Assembly (NCBI GenBank): GCA_947461205.1
Contig: CANHJG010000026.1
Span: forward strand, 1-49,427
DNA from: Opitutia bacterium
GTDB taxonomy: Bacteria; Verrucomicrobiota; Verrucomicrobiia; Opitutales; Opitutaceae
Direction of reading: 5' to 3'
DNA length: 49,427 bases
This document shows, one piece after another, positions 1 to 7,800 of this stretch. Positions within the stretch are counted from its first letter, which is position 1. The number at the start of each line of letters is the position of its first letter. The position numbers and the translations under genes were made by a program. The notes below the pieces were generated by a model, which saw only the letters and a program-made list of their open reading frames with translations, made no database searches and was not told where the DNA came from.

Positions 1-541
1 CAGGCACCTCTGCTTTGAGAGGTGCCGGTTGGCCCCCTCCCTCCACTTCGTGGGTTAGCTGTGATCGGGCTAGATTTTGGATTGGCGGTTGAGGGTGGAG
101 ATCGCGGAAGACGACGCGGCTCGCGGCCGCGAGCCGCCAGTCAGCCAACCGGCGTTGGAGGGTTCGTAACTGGCCATCGGGGAAGCGCGCGGGATAAGTG
201 CTCTGCAGCCGCGCAAACAGCTCCACGCCGACCTGATCAGGTTCGGCTTCGAGCCAGTTCGTTATCTCCAACCAGACTTCCTCGAACGGATCTTTACGGG
301 AACGCCACGTTCTTGCCGGTCGCGGCTTCGCCGTATGAGTCGGGCGGACTTCGCCGGCCTTCCATGCAAGGGCGAGACCGGCGAGGAACTCGGTCAGGTC
401 GGCATCCCGAACCGCCGGACGCCCGGCATCGAGAGACCGGACTCGGACAAACGCGGCCGGAGCGGCGTGTCGGATGCCCGGGCTTCGGCGACAAGGCGAG
501 CGCCGAGGAAAAACTGCGGCGAGCGCGGGGAGTTTGACCAT
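1..541 (-). mobile_element. IS transposase C-terminal-like reading frame, cut by the window edge
   Basis: A minus-strand frame with an ATG at 541 (GAGG eight bases upstream) stays open to base 1, at least 180 codons. Residues about 60-140 carry the pattern AWKAGEVRPTH, then RTWRSRKDPFEEVW, WLEAEPD, FPDGQLRTLQRR and DWR, which I recognise from the C-terminal part of a family of DDE transposases/integrases. No DDE catalytic core precedes it; the N-terminal 50 residues are Arg/Pro/Ala-rich and resemble nothing. The frame also runs past the point where such proteins usually stop. It is best read as a decayed IS tail; the family (IS481/IS21-like) is uncertain. An intact element continuing beyond the left edge cannot be excluded. 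Confidence 0.6.
3..26. repeat. Perfect inverted repeat at the window edge
   Basis: Bases 3-11 and 18-26 are exact inverted copies (GGCACCTCT / AGAGGTGCC) around a six-base loop. It lies inside the open frame of the transposase-like tail. No T-run follows on the plus strand, so it is not a classical terminator there. It could be an IS-end hairpin. Confidence 0.5.
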
Positions 542-600
542 CGGAGCCTCATGTCGCCCTCTGTGATGGCGGAGTCGGCGCGCGAAAGCAGAGGGCCAAT

Positions 601-620
601 TCACCCTCAAAGGAGGGTGA
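601..620. repeat. Perfect 8-bp hairpin
   Basis: TCACCCTC (601-608) and GAGGGTGA (613-620) pair perfectly around AAAG. The hairpin sits upstream of the transposase-like frame and downstream of the response-regulator stop, in an AT-richer stretch (617-660). It may be an IS end or a terminator of either flanking gene; no long T-run supports the latter. Confidence 0.4.
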
Positions 621-665
621 TCAGTCGGGTTATTTTACCGGTTTAATAGAGGGTATTAACCTCGT

Positions 666-1415
666 TTACTCCTCGGTCTTCATGCCACACAGCGAGAGAA
701 TCATCGCGGGCAGAGGGGCGGGGCGGCGGCTCTGCGCACGATATTCGTCGATTAACACACTCAGGCCAAACGGTTGGAGTCCGTCTTTACCGAACCGCGT
801 GTAGCCGAGCCGCGCGCCGAGCCGCTCGATGTCGCGCCGATCATGCGCCTCTAGGCGCGCGTGCAAATCCCGGCTCAACGAACGCGCGGACGACCGCGTG
901 ACGCCGAGGTGGTCGGCCAAGGACTTTTCGCCCAACCCGGTGGCGAGCAGCGCAAAGGTCATTTGCTCGCGCGGTGCGAGCTGGTGTCGGATTTTGCGCG
1001 CCTCACCGCCGAACAAGCATTCGTTGAAGGATGCGCTCCAATGGCGGCGTCCGCAGTCCAGCGCGTCAAACGCATCGTCCAGTTTGGCGAACGACTCGCG
1101 ACGGAAATCATGGACGGCCTCAACGCTGAGTGCCCGCAAACTCAGCGCCACGCGCGGTGCCGCACACCCGGAAATGACCAGCGTGCGCATCCGGCACGAG
1201 CGGCTCTGCCGCAGAAAATCAAGGCCATCGCCCTCGAACAACTCCAGCTGGAGCACAAAAATATCCACCGCCTGCGTGGCCAAGAACTCCGCCGCCACCT
1301 TGGTCGCCGCGACGTGTTGACAATGGGCACCGGGAAACCGCGCGCTCGCCCGGGACCACAGGACTTCGGCGACGAGGGGGCTGTCGGAGAGAATCAGGAC
1401 GCGGGGAGCATTCAT
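666..1415 (-). CDS. NarL/LuxR-type response regulator with degenerate receiver
   Basis: A 249-residue protein with an N-terminal receiver-like domain (about 1-125) and a C-terminal LuxR-type helix-turn-helix (about 150-205, LAPREQMTFALLATGLGEKS). The acidic pocket residue D11 is kept, but the phospho-acceptor position holds glutamine (Q56 in FVLQLEL, where families have an aspartate) and the conserved lysine is not evident, so normal phosphorylation is unlikely. The HTH is also divergent. No histidine kinase lies nearby. The ATG at 1415 gives a normal receiver start; an in-frame TTG at 1439 with a better Shine-Dalgarno (AGGGG) would add eight residues. Its target is unknown. It is probably a transcription factor controlled by something other than phosphorylation. 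Confidence 0.8.
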   Translation of the reverse strand: MNAPRVLILSDSPLVAEVLWSRASARFPGAHCQHVAATKVAAEFLATQAVDIFVLQLELFEGDGLDFLRQSRSCRMRTLVISGCAAPRVALSLRALSVEAVHDFRRESFAKLDDAFDALDCGRRHWSASFNECLFGGEARKIRHQLAPREQMTFALLATGLGEKSLADHLGVTRSSARSLSRDLHARLEAHDRRDIERLGARLGYTRFGKDGLQPFGLSVLIDEYRAQSRRPAPLPAMILSLCGMKTEE

Positions 1416-2124
1416 CGCCGGACAACAACGCAGGTGCAACCGATGCCCCTAACCGCATCCTTTAAGGGTGCGGTCATCATCGCGCACCGGGGCCCACATG
1501 TCGGCAGGAGTGAGATCGGTTTTTCATTCGAAATAAATTGGCCCGGATCGTCCGCAACTCTCCGAGAGGAGCGGTGGGTTAAGCAGGATGGAAAGGTGAA
1601 GTGAGGATACAGCGAACCGGCTCAACAGTCGGCGGTCTGAGGCCCGCGATAACGGAATCGCGCAGCCAAATTTTCCGGGAGGGGATGGACAGCGCCCCTG
1701 GCAGAAATTTGAATACCATCACCGAAGCAGGTTACGCTTCGCGTTTCGACTCTTTCGCTTACCCAATTTTTGTCGGTCGGCTACGGTTTAAAAGTCTGGC
1801 CGATCCCCAAACGCGACGTCACTGTGTTGCGCCGAATGCACCGCGGGTGTGCCTGCGGCAGGCAGAAGCAGCGGATGGCGGAACGGGCGAATGTCCGCGC
1901 TCGGTCGTCCGCCGAATCTCCCGCGTAAGAAGTCGCCCCCCATTCCACGCCGTTTCCCGCCTCTGCGCGGCGGCGACGTCAGGCCGCCCCGTGAACGCCG
2001 ACCTTTGTCCCTGCCACGCCTTTACCCGTGCGCCTATGACCCTTTGTCGGGCCGTGATCCGGGGGCTCGGTTATCGCGTTGTCACCCGATCCGCGTTGAT
2101 CCAAACTACCCAGTTTACCAAACA
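1416..2124. other. Gap without a recognisable gene
   Basis: About 700 bases. A hairpin at 1452-1474 (nine-pair stem with one T-G wobble, loop TTTAA) lies just upstream of the regulator on the minus strand and could sit in its leader. Open frames on the plus strand (for example 1601-2128) have no family features and look like chance frames in GC-rich DNA. I found no tRNA, SRP RNA, tmRNA or RNase P core. The last 100 bases must hold the promoter of the guanine deaminase gene. Confidence 0.5.
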
Positions 2125-2595
2125 ATGAATCAAAAAAACTTTATGCGCGAGGCCATCAAACTCGCCGACGCCGGCATGCGTGGCGGCCGCGGCGGCCCGT
2201 TCGGCTGCGTCATCGTGCGCCACGGCGAGATCGTCGCCCGCGGCAACAACCGCGTCACCTCCACCAACGATCCCACAGCCCACGCCGAGGTCACCGCCAT
2301 TCGCGAGGCCTGCACCGCGCTGAAGACGTTCCAGCTGACCGACTGCGAGCTGTACACGAGCTGCGAGCCCTGCCCGATGTGCCTTTCGGCCATTTACTGG
2401 GCCCGCATCCCGACTGTGTTCTACGGCAACACCCGCGGCGACGCCGCCGCGATCGGCTTTGACGACGATTTTATTTATCAGCAGATCCCACTCGCCCCGG
2501 ACCAACGCACGATCGCCATGCGGCCGCTGCTGCGCGACGAGTCGATCGTTTCGTTTCAGGAATGGGCCGGGAAGTCCGACAAAGTGAGCTACTGA
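2125..2595 (+). CDS. guaD: Guanine deaminase
   Basis: A 156-residue cytidine-deaminase-fold enzyme that converts guanine to xanthine and ammonia in purine salvage. The zinc site is complete: H53 and the proton-shuttling E55 in TAHAEVTA, and C83/C86 in CEPCPMC. Length and residue numbers match Bacillus subtilis GuaD, and the C-terminal half contains GFDDDFIYQQI as in that family. The longer frame upstream is non-conserved and translates to unlikely sequence, so the ATG at 2125 is the start. No good Shine-Dalgarno precedes it. It stands alone, 77 bases before clpP on the same strand. tRNA adenosine deaminase (TadA) is the other family with this motif but is less similar. Confidence 0.93.
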   Translation: MNQKNFMREAIKLADAGMRGGRGGPFGCVIVRHGEIVARGNNRVTSTNDPTAHAEVTAIREACTALKTFQLTDCELYTSCEPCPMCLSAIYWARIPTVFYGNTRGDAAAIGFDDDFIYQQIPLAPDQRTIAMRPLLRDESIVSFQEWAGKSDKVSY

Positions 2596-2672
2596 GCGCC
2601 CCACCCTGCGCCCCTCACAAAATCAACAATCGACTCGCAAAATCACCCTCCCCCCGCAGCGTTTTTCCAATC

Positions 2673-3335
2673 ATGCATTACGACCACCTGACGCCCGCCT
2701 ACGCCAACCCGACTCCCGTCCGCGCCGACGACGACGAGGACGAGGACGAGGACGAGCAGGAGAACAAGCAGGCCAAGAAGAACGCCGCGCCGGTTGCCCT
2801 GCTCATCCAGAAGAAATTCCTCGAGCAGCGGAAAATCTTCCTCTGGGGCGCCGTGACCGACGAAAGCGCCAAAGACCTGACCGAAAAACTTCTCTATCTG
2901 GAGGCCGTCGCTCCGGGCAAAGACATCTTTTTCTACATCAATTCCCCCGGCGGCTCCGTCACTGCCGGCATGGCCGTTTACGACACCATGCAGCTCGTGA
3001 CCTCGCCCATCACGGTGATCGTCACCGGCATGGCCGCCTCGATGGGTTCGATTCTCCTCTCCGGGGCGAAAAAAGGCCGTCGGCTTCTCTACCCGCACTC
3101 GCGCGTCCTCATCCACCAGCCGCTGATCTCCGGCCGCTTCATCGGACCTGCGACGGACATCAACATTCAGGCGAAGGAAATGGAGAAACTTCGCGCCGAG
3201 TTGAACCAGATCCTCGCCACCGCCTCCGGGCAGCCGCTGGATCGCATCAATCAGGACACCGACCGGGATTTTTATCTTAACGCCCACGAAGCCATCGCCT
3301 ACGGCCTCGCGGATCGGATTGTCGACACCGTCTGA
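2673..3335 (+). CDS. clpP: ATP-dependent Clp protease proteolytic subunit
   Basis: A 220-residue ClpP serine peptidase, forming tetradecameric chambers that degrade proteins unfolded by ClpX/ClpA-type ATPases. The catalytic triad is S123 (GMAASMGS), H148 (VLIHQPL) and D199 (DTDRD); the oligomerisation/substrate loop INSPGGSV is also intact. The unusual part is the N-terminus: residues 19-30 are an almost pure Asp/Glu run, followed by a Lys-rich stretch before the usual core begins near residue 40. In other ClpPs this region is a short propeptide or the axial loop. The ATG at 2673 is chosen because upstream sequence is not ClpP-like. No clpX or tig is adjacent in this window. A strong terminator follows directly. 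Confidence 0.96.
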   Translation: MHYDHLTPAYANPTPVRADDDEDEDEDEQENKQAKKNAAPVALLIQKKFLEQRKIFLWGAVTDESAKDLTEKLLYLEAVAPGKDIFFYINSPGGSVTAGMAVYDTMQLVTSPITVIVTGMAASMGSILLSGAKKGRRLLYPHSRVLIHQPLISGRFIGPATDINIQAKEMEKLRAELNQILATASGQPLDRINQDTDRDFYLNAHEAIAYGLADRIVDTV

Positions 3336-3342
3336 TCAAGCC

Positions 3343-3371
3343 GGGCGGACTTTGGTCCGCCCTAGTTTTTT
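3343..3371 (+). terminator. Rho-independent terminator after clpP
   Basis: A perfect eight-pair stem GGGCGGAC/GTCCGCCC with a TTTG loop is followed by TAGTTTTTT. It begins seven bases after the clpP stop and overlaps the last codon of the convergent TIGR03790-type gene. On the minus strand no T-run follows, so it serves clpP. Confidence 0.85.
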
Positions 3372-5059
3372 CCGGCCGGCACCGGCGGGGCGAGTTCGGC
3401 GAGAGCCCGGCCCCACTCGGCGGCCTGCGCGGGATCGCTGGCGGCCGTCGCAGCGTTGATCGCCTCTCCGAGCCACGCGATGCGCAGCTCCGGCGGCAGC
3501 GCCCCGATCGCAAACAACATCCGCCACAGTTCCACGGCCCGGGCCGGCCGGCCGAGGATCTCAAGTTGGCGTGCGGCCTCCCGTGCGAGCGCCCACTCGT
3601 CCGCTGGCATCGTTTTAAGCAACGCGACGAACCCCAGCGCGCTAGCCGCACCGTCGCGGTCATCCGCCTCGCGCAACACGTCGGAGAGCGCGAGGCCCAG
3701 CGCCAGACTCGGCACCTCCCGCTGCGCCGAACGCGCCAGCCCAATCGCCTCGTCCCGCCGGTCCGCTGCATCCAGTTCGTGGATCCGCCGGATCACCGCA
3801 TAACCGGCATAGCGGGCGGGTAGCTTCGTGAGGTCCCCAAGTTGCTGGTCCAACGTCACGGCAAACGGACGATAGAGGGGATCGCCGATGAGAATCGCCT
3901 GCCAACTGAGTTCCGGTAGCGAAAAATAGGCCGCGTCGGCCAAGGTTGCGCCCTTGGTCAGCGCACGCAAAAAAAGCTGAGGGCGGTGGGTGAGTTCGAG
4001 ATAGGGTTCGAAGACGTTGCCCACCGTCGCCGTCACCCCGCGCGCCACGAGCGGTCCCGTCCAGCCCGCCGTCGTTGAGCGCAGCGTGCCCGCGGAGTAG
4101 CTGTGGATGTGCAGGGCAATCGCCCCCGGGGGAAACCGGAATCCCGGCAGCGCAAACGGACCGTTGAGGCTTCCCGCATACCAGCCGAAATAGAGCACCG
4201 GCGCATCGATCCGCGCCGACGCCGGCATCGTCGCCGGCGCCCGGTCCACTGCCGGCACGAAACCGAGGCGGTCGAGTTGCTGGGCCACCGCCTCCAACCA
4301 CTCGTCGCCGACGGCGTGGATGCCCCCGAGGTCCACATACGCCCGCCCCAGCAGGCCCGCGCGTTCGGCGGCGACTGCCCGATCGACCAACCCGAGCGCG
4401 TCCTCTACCGAGGGACCGTCGAGCCGCGAGACTTTCACGACTCGCAGGCGGTCGAGCGTGCCGGGCGTTTCGTTTTGGAACAGAAGATTGGGGACAAACG
4501 CGTTAATCGGATAATTCGGCTGCGCTAGCAGGCTGAGTTCCGAATCCACGGCGCCAGCGTTCGTCTGAAACTCCGGCTTCTGCGTAAACGGCGACGGCGT
4601 GTCGAGCGCCGCATCGTGCTCGATTTTCAGCGGCACCCCCCGGCAGGTGACCAGGGCCGAGATGCGGTGGCTGTAAACCGCCAGCTTCCGGCGGCCGACG
4701 GCGTCCGTGAGCGCCATCGGGATGGCGTCGATCCATTTGGCGCGCAGCAATGCGTCGAGCAACGGCTGCCACAGGGTGACCACGAATTCGCGCCAGGTGA
4801 TCGATTCGGTCAGCGGGAGCTTGAGCGCGATGATGTTTTCACGCGGCACGCCCCGTACCTCGGCGTAGTGCCGCGCAATGCGCAGCGAGTCGGGATCGTC
4901 GCTGTTCGCGAGCAGGACCACGCGGGCCGCAAGGTTTTCGTCGGCACCGCACGCGGCCGCGGACAAAAAGGCGACGGCCAAGGCGGCGAAAAACGTTTTG
5001 AAACAGACGCTCAACGGTTCGCGACAGTGCGCACTTACCGGCCCTTTTCGAGCGCGCAT
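3362..5059 (-). CDS. TIGR03790 family exported protein
   Basis: A 565-residue protein with a signal peptide (hydrophobic run about 22-38 ending before ADENL). The N-terminal third (VLLANSDDPDSLRIARHYAE, then RGVPRENIIALKLP) is typical of the TIGR03790 family, known from Verrucomicrobiota, Planctomycetota and some Proteobacteria and of unknown function. A helical C-terminal part (about 430-560) looks TPR-like, Ala/Arg-rich. An AAGG Shine-Dalgarno eight bases before the ATG supports this start. It is divergent from the chloride-channel-type gene, sharing an intergenic space of about 110 bases, and convergent with clpP. The function is not known; extracytoplasmic location is the only firm inference. 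Confidence 0.85.
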   Translation of the reverse strand: MRARKGPVSAHCREPLSVCFKTFFAALAVAFLSAAACGADENLAARVVLLANSDDPDSLRIARHYAEVRGVPRENIIALKLPLTESITWREFVVTLWQPLLDALLRAKWIDAIPMALTDAVGRRKLAVYSHRISALVTCRGVPLKIEHDAALDTPSPFTQKPEFQTNAGAVDSELSLLAQPNYPINAFVPNLLFQNETPGTLDRLRVVKVSRLDGPSVEDALGLVDRAVAAERAGLLGRAYVDLGGIHAVGDEWLEAVAQQLDRLGFVPAVDRAPATMPASARIDAPVLYFGWYAGSLNGPFALPGFRFPPGAIALHIHSYSAGTLRSTTAGWTGPLVARGVTATVGNVFEPYLELTHRPQLFLRALTKGATLADAAYFSLPELSWQAILIGDPLYRPFAVTLDQQLGDLTKLPARYAGYAVIRRIHELDAADRRDEAIGLARSAQREVPSLALGLALSDVLREADDRDGAASALGFVALLKTMPADEWALAREAARQLEILGRPARAVELWRMLFAIGALPPELRIAWLGEAINAATAASDPAQAAEWGRALAELAPPVPAGKN

Positions 5060-5172
5060 TCGTGCGCCTTGCCAAAAGCGCGCGGGCGCCGCGTGATCGG
5101 CGCTGCTTCAAATCTCGTTTTCATGCCTTCCTCTTCTACGCCGTCGATTCCCGTTATTCCGCGTTCCTGCCA

Positions 5173-6450
5173 ATGAAGCAGTTCTTCAACGTCCGCGAGC
5201 ATCTCGAAAACCTGCGTCACCTGCTGCAATGGACGCTGCTCGTCCTCCCGGTGGCGATCCTGTCCGGCTCGGCCAGCGCGTTCTTTTTGTGGGCGCTCGA
5301 TCACGTCACCCGCGTGCGCGGGGAAAACCCGTGGCTGTTATTTCTCCTGCCCCTCAGCGGCCTCGCGGTGGGCTGGGTCTATCATCACTGGGGAAAAAAA
5401 TCGGACGCCGGCCACAACCTTATTATGGAGGAAATCCACACGCCCGGCGGCGGCGTGCCGGGGCGCATGGCGCCGCTCGTGCTGGTCGGCACGCTGCTCA
5501 CCCACCTCTGCGGCGGCTCGGCCGGCCGCGAGGGCACGGCCGTGCAAATGGGCGGAAGCCTTGCGGGTCTGTTTGGCCGGCTCGCCCAAGTGTCCGCCGA
5601 AAATCGCCGCGTGCTCCTCCTCGCCGGCGTCGCTGCCGGTTTCGGCTCCGTCTTCGGTACCCCGCTCGCCGGGGCGATCTTCGCCCTGGAGGTGCTCGTC
5701 GTCGGTCACGTCCGCTACGACGCCCTGATTCCCGTGCTCGTCGCCAGCCTCGTCGGCGATTTCACGTGCTCGCTCTGGGGCATCCACCACACGCCTTACC
5801 CCATCGCCTTCGTCGCGGCTGAACCGGACCACGCCCTCCTCAACGGCGCCCTCCTCGGCAAGGTCGTCCTCGCTGCGATGCTTTTCGGGCTCGTGAGCCA
5901 GGGGTTCGCCGAGTTCACCCGCCTGATCAAAAAAACCTTCGCCCGCCTCCTGCCCTACGCCCCCCTGCGCCCCGCCGTCGGCGGCGTGCTGATTATCGGG
6001 TTGGTCTGGCTTGTCGGCACGCGCGACTACCTCGGCCTCGGCGTCACCTCGCCCGACTCGAACGCTGTCACCCTTCTTTCGGCGTTCACCGCCGGCGGGG
6101 CGACGCCGTGGAGCTGGTGGTGGAAACTGCTCTTCACCGCCCTCACGCTCGGCAGCGGGTTCAAGGGCGGCGAAGTCACGCCGCTTTTCTTCATCGGCGC
6201 CACCCTCGGCCACACGGTCGCCTTGGTCTTGGGCGCCCCGGTCGACCTCTTCGCCGCGCTCGGCTTCATCGCGATTTTTGCGGGCGCGACCAACACGCCG
6301 CTCGCCTGCACCGTCATGGGCTTGGAACTGTTTGGCGCGACCCACGCGGTCTACTTTGCCTTGGCGTGCTTTATTGCGTATCTATTTAGTGGACACTCCG
6401 GCATCTACACCGCCCAACGCCCCGGCGTGCCGAAAAAGCCCGCGGCCTGA
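5173..6450 (+). CDS. CLC-F-type fluoride/proton antiporter (ClC superfamily)
   Basis: A 425-residue ClC-family membrane protein with about ten hydrophobic segments. Its selectivity motifs are not those of chloride channels: the usual GSGIP is replaced by GHNLI (80-84), and GREGT (118-122, followed by AVQMGG) replaces GREGP. These are the marks of the CLC-F clade, which exports fluoride in exchange for protons; characterised members have GNNLI, so the second residue here differs. A later GGEVTP block is conserved. The ATG at 5173 (reading MKQFFNVREHLENL) fits the family start; the upstream in-frame extension is not hydrophobic or conserved. No fluoride (crcB) riboswitch core is visible in the 110-base leader. 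It is most likely a fluoride resistance transporter. Confidence 0.85.
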   Translation: MKQFFNVREHLENLRHLLQWTLLVLPVAILSGSASAFFLWALDHVTRVRGENPWLLFLLPLSGLAVGWVYHHWGKKSDAGHNLIMEEIHTPGGGVPGRMAPLVLVGTLLTHLCGGSAGREGTAVQMGGSLAGLFGRLAQVSAENRRVLLLAGVAAGFGSVFGTPLAGAIFALEVLVVGHVRYDALIPVLVASLVGDFTCSLWGIHHTPYPIAFVAAEPDHALLNGALLGKVVLAAMLFGLVSQGFAEFTRLIKKTFARLLPYAPLRPAVGGVLIIGLVWLVGTRDYLGLGVTSPDSNAVTLLSAFTAGGATPWSWWWKLLFTALTLGSGFKGGEVTPLFFIGATLGHTVALVLGAPVDLFAALGFIAIFAGATNTPLACTVMGLELFGATHAVYFALACFIAYLFSGHSGIYTAQRPGVPKKPAA

Positions 6451-6759
6451 AAGGGTACAGCGGCCACCGGCGCTGCGCGTCTGCCGCGTTTGGCCAACGT
6501 TATTTCCCTCCGGCCCTCCCCGTTTTTTATGCCCCCCGGCATCTGCGGCGGACTCGTGACCAAGATTCTACGGCATCGTCACCTGCTAGCGGCGCTCACG
6601 ACGCGATTCGGAAAGCGGAAAACCGGGCCGGCGGCCACGCGCGGCCGTGGCGCGCTCCGAACGGCAGAGCTTCCCGCGCTCCTCGCGCCGCCCCCGGGCA
6701 ACCGATTGCTTCATCGGCGGAAAAGTTGCGCCCCGCCCGCGGCATCGGCCGACCGCCTC
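6451..6759. other. Convergent intergenic region
   Basis: About 310 bases between two convergent genes. I see no recognisable coding remnant, clear terminator hairpin or RNA gene. Open frames here are shadows that continue into the nuclease gene in other phases. Confidence 0.4.
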
Positions 6760-7800
6760 CTACTTTGCTTTCTGGGCCGCGCCCTGCCGCTTGACCAGCT
6801 GCGCCCGCAGATAGGTGTCGGGCACGGCATTTTTCCAGGCCGCGAGCCACATCGCGCCCAACATCTGCCCGCCCTTGAGCAACTGGCCTTCGATGAAGGC
6901 GCGTCCCTCGGGCACGATCGCCTCGTCGCGACCATGGCTGAGCTTGCCCGCTTTCTCGAGTTGGTAGAGCGGCTCGACCAATTGGTGCTGCACAATCAGA
7001 TAATCCAAGACGGCGACGAACATCGGGTCGCGGCCGTCCTCCCGGGGCGCGACCGAGATCGCCGATGCGGGCGTCACGCGCGCCGCGAGGCCGCCGAACG
7101 TGATGCCGGCTTTCGCCACAAATCCGCCGTCGACCCACGAATGGATCCCGGGCCACTTGCTGTAACCGTGGGGATTGGCGCCGACCCAACCGTTGTGATG
7201 ATTCGTCGTGTGCAGCGGCTGCGCACAGTCGCCCACGTAGTGCCCCATGACGCCCATCACATAAAGCAGGTTGGCCTGCGCATTCGCGATCTCCTCGGGC
7301 GTGCCGAATTCTTCCAGCACCTTTAGATAACCGAAACCGGAGCGCAGGCGGCCGAAATATTCCGTGATCGCCCACGGCGCGAAGCCCGGCCACTCGCGCG
7401 TGTGGTCGGCGTTTTTCGCGACGTCCACGGCGGGAAACTTGTCCGCGTGCGCCGCGCGGCCGGCGGCGAACTGCACGACAAAGTCGAAGCGAAACGACGT
7501 GAGCGTTGCCAGATCGAGCCCGGCGTCCGTGAGTTGCTCGAGATCGCAAAAATGGTCGGTCCAGCTGCCGCCGGAATGTTTGAGCGTGAGATCGGGCGCG
7601 TTGCGCCAACGGTCGGGCTCGCCGCCGAGAAACGACACGCGCTCGATCGCACCGGGCTCGCGCACGAAGGCGGGGAAATCCGCCGGCAAAGCCGCCAACG
7701 CGAGCTGGTTGACCGTCCGGTGCCCGTGGTAGTCCCACGCCCTGAGCGCCGTTGACACGAGCAGGGTAAATCCGAGGGCGAGCAGGGAACGGGGTTTCAT
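6760..7800 (-). CDS. S1/P1 nuclease family protein
   Basis: A 346-residue secreted protein of the zinc-dependent phospholipase C/P1 nuclease superfamily. A signal peptide (1-21) ends at Ala, so the mature protein begins with Trp22; a histidine five residues later (WDYHGH) matches the N-terminal zinc ligands W1 and H6 of P1 nuclease. Further ligands lie in GHYVGDCAQPLHTTNHHNGW. The expected role is cleavage of single-stranded DNA/RNA or 3'-nucleotides in the periplasm or outside. The ATG overlaps the stop of the upstream amidase (ATGA), which fixes the start and implies translational coupling. It is the third gene of the infC-amidase-nuclease run. Confidence 0.88.
   Translation of the reverse strand: MKPRSLLALGFTLLVSTALRAWDYHGHRTVNQLALAALPADFPAFVREPGAIERVSFLGGEPDRWRNAPDLTLKHSGGSWTDHFCDLEQLTDAGLDLATLTSFRFDFVVQFAAGRAAHADKFPAVDVAKNADHTREWPGFAPWAITEYFGRLRSGFGYLKVLEEFGTPEEIANAQANLLYVMGVMGHYVGDCAQPLHTTNHHNGWVGANPHGYSKWPGIHSWVDGGFVAKAGITFGGLAARVTPASAISVAPREDGRDPMFVAVLDYLIVQHQLVEPLYQLEKAGKLSHGRDEAIVPEGRAFIEGQLLKGGQMLGAMWLAAWKNAVPDTYLRAQLVKRQGAAQKAK

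Noticed and set aside
1601-2128. 175-codon plus-strand frame
   Set aside because: Composition is unlike a protein of this genome, there are no motifs, and it overlaps the guanine deaminase start.
5060-5172. Fluoride (crcB) riboswitch before the CLC-F-like gene
   Set aside because: The conserved core elements expected for this riboswitch are not visible in the leader.
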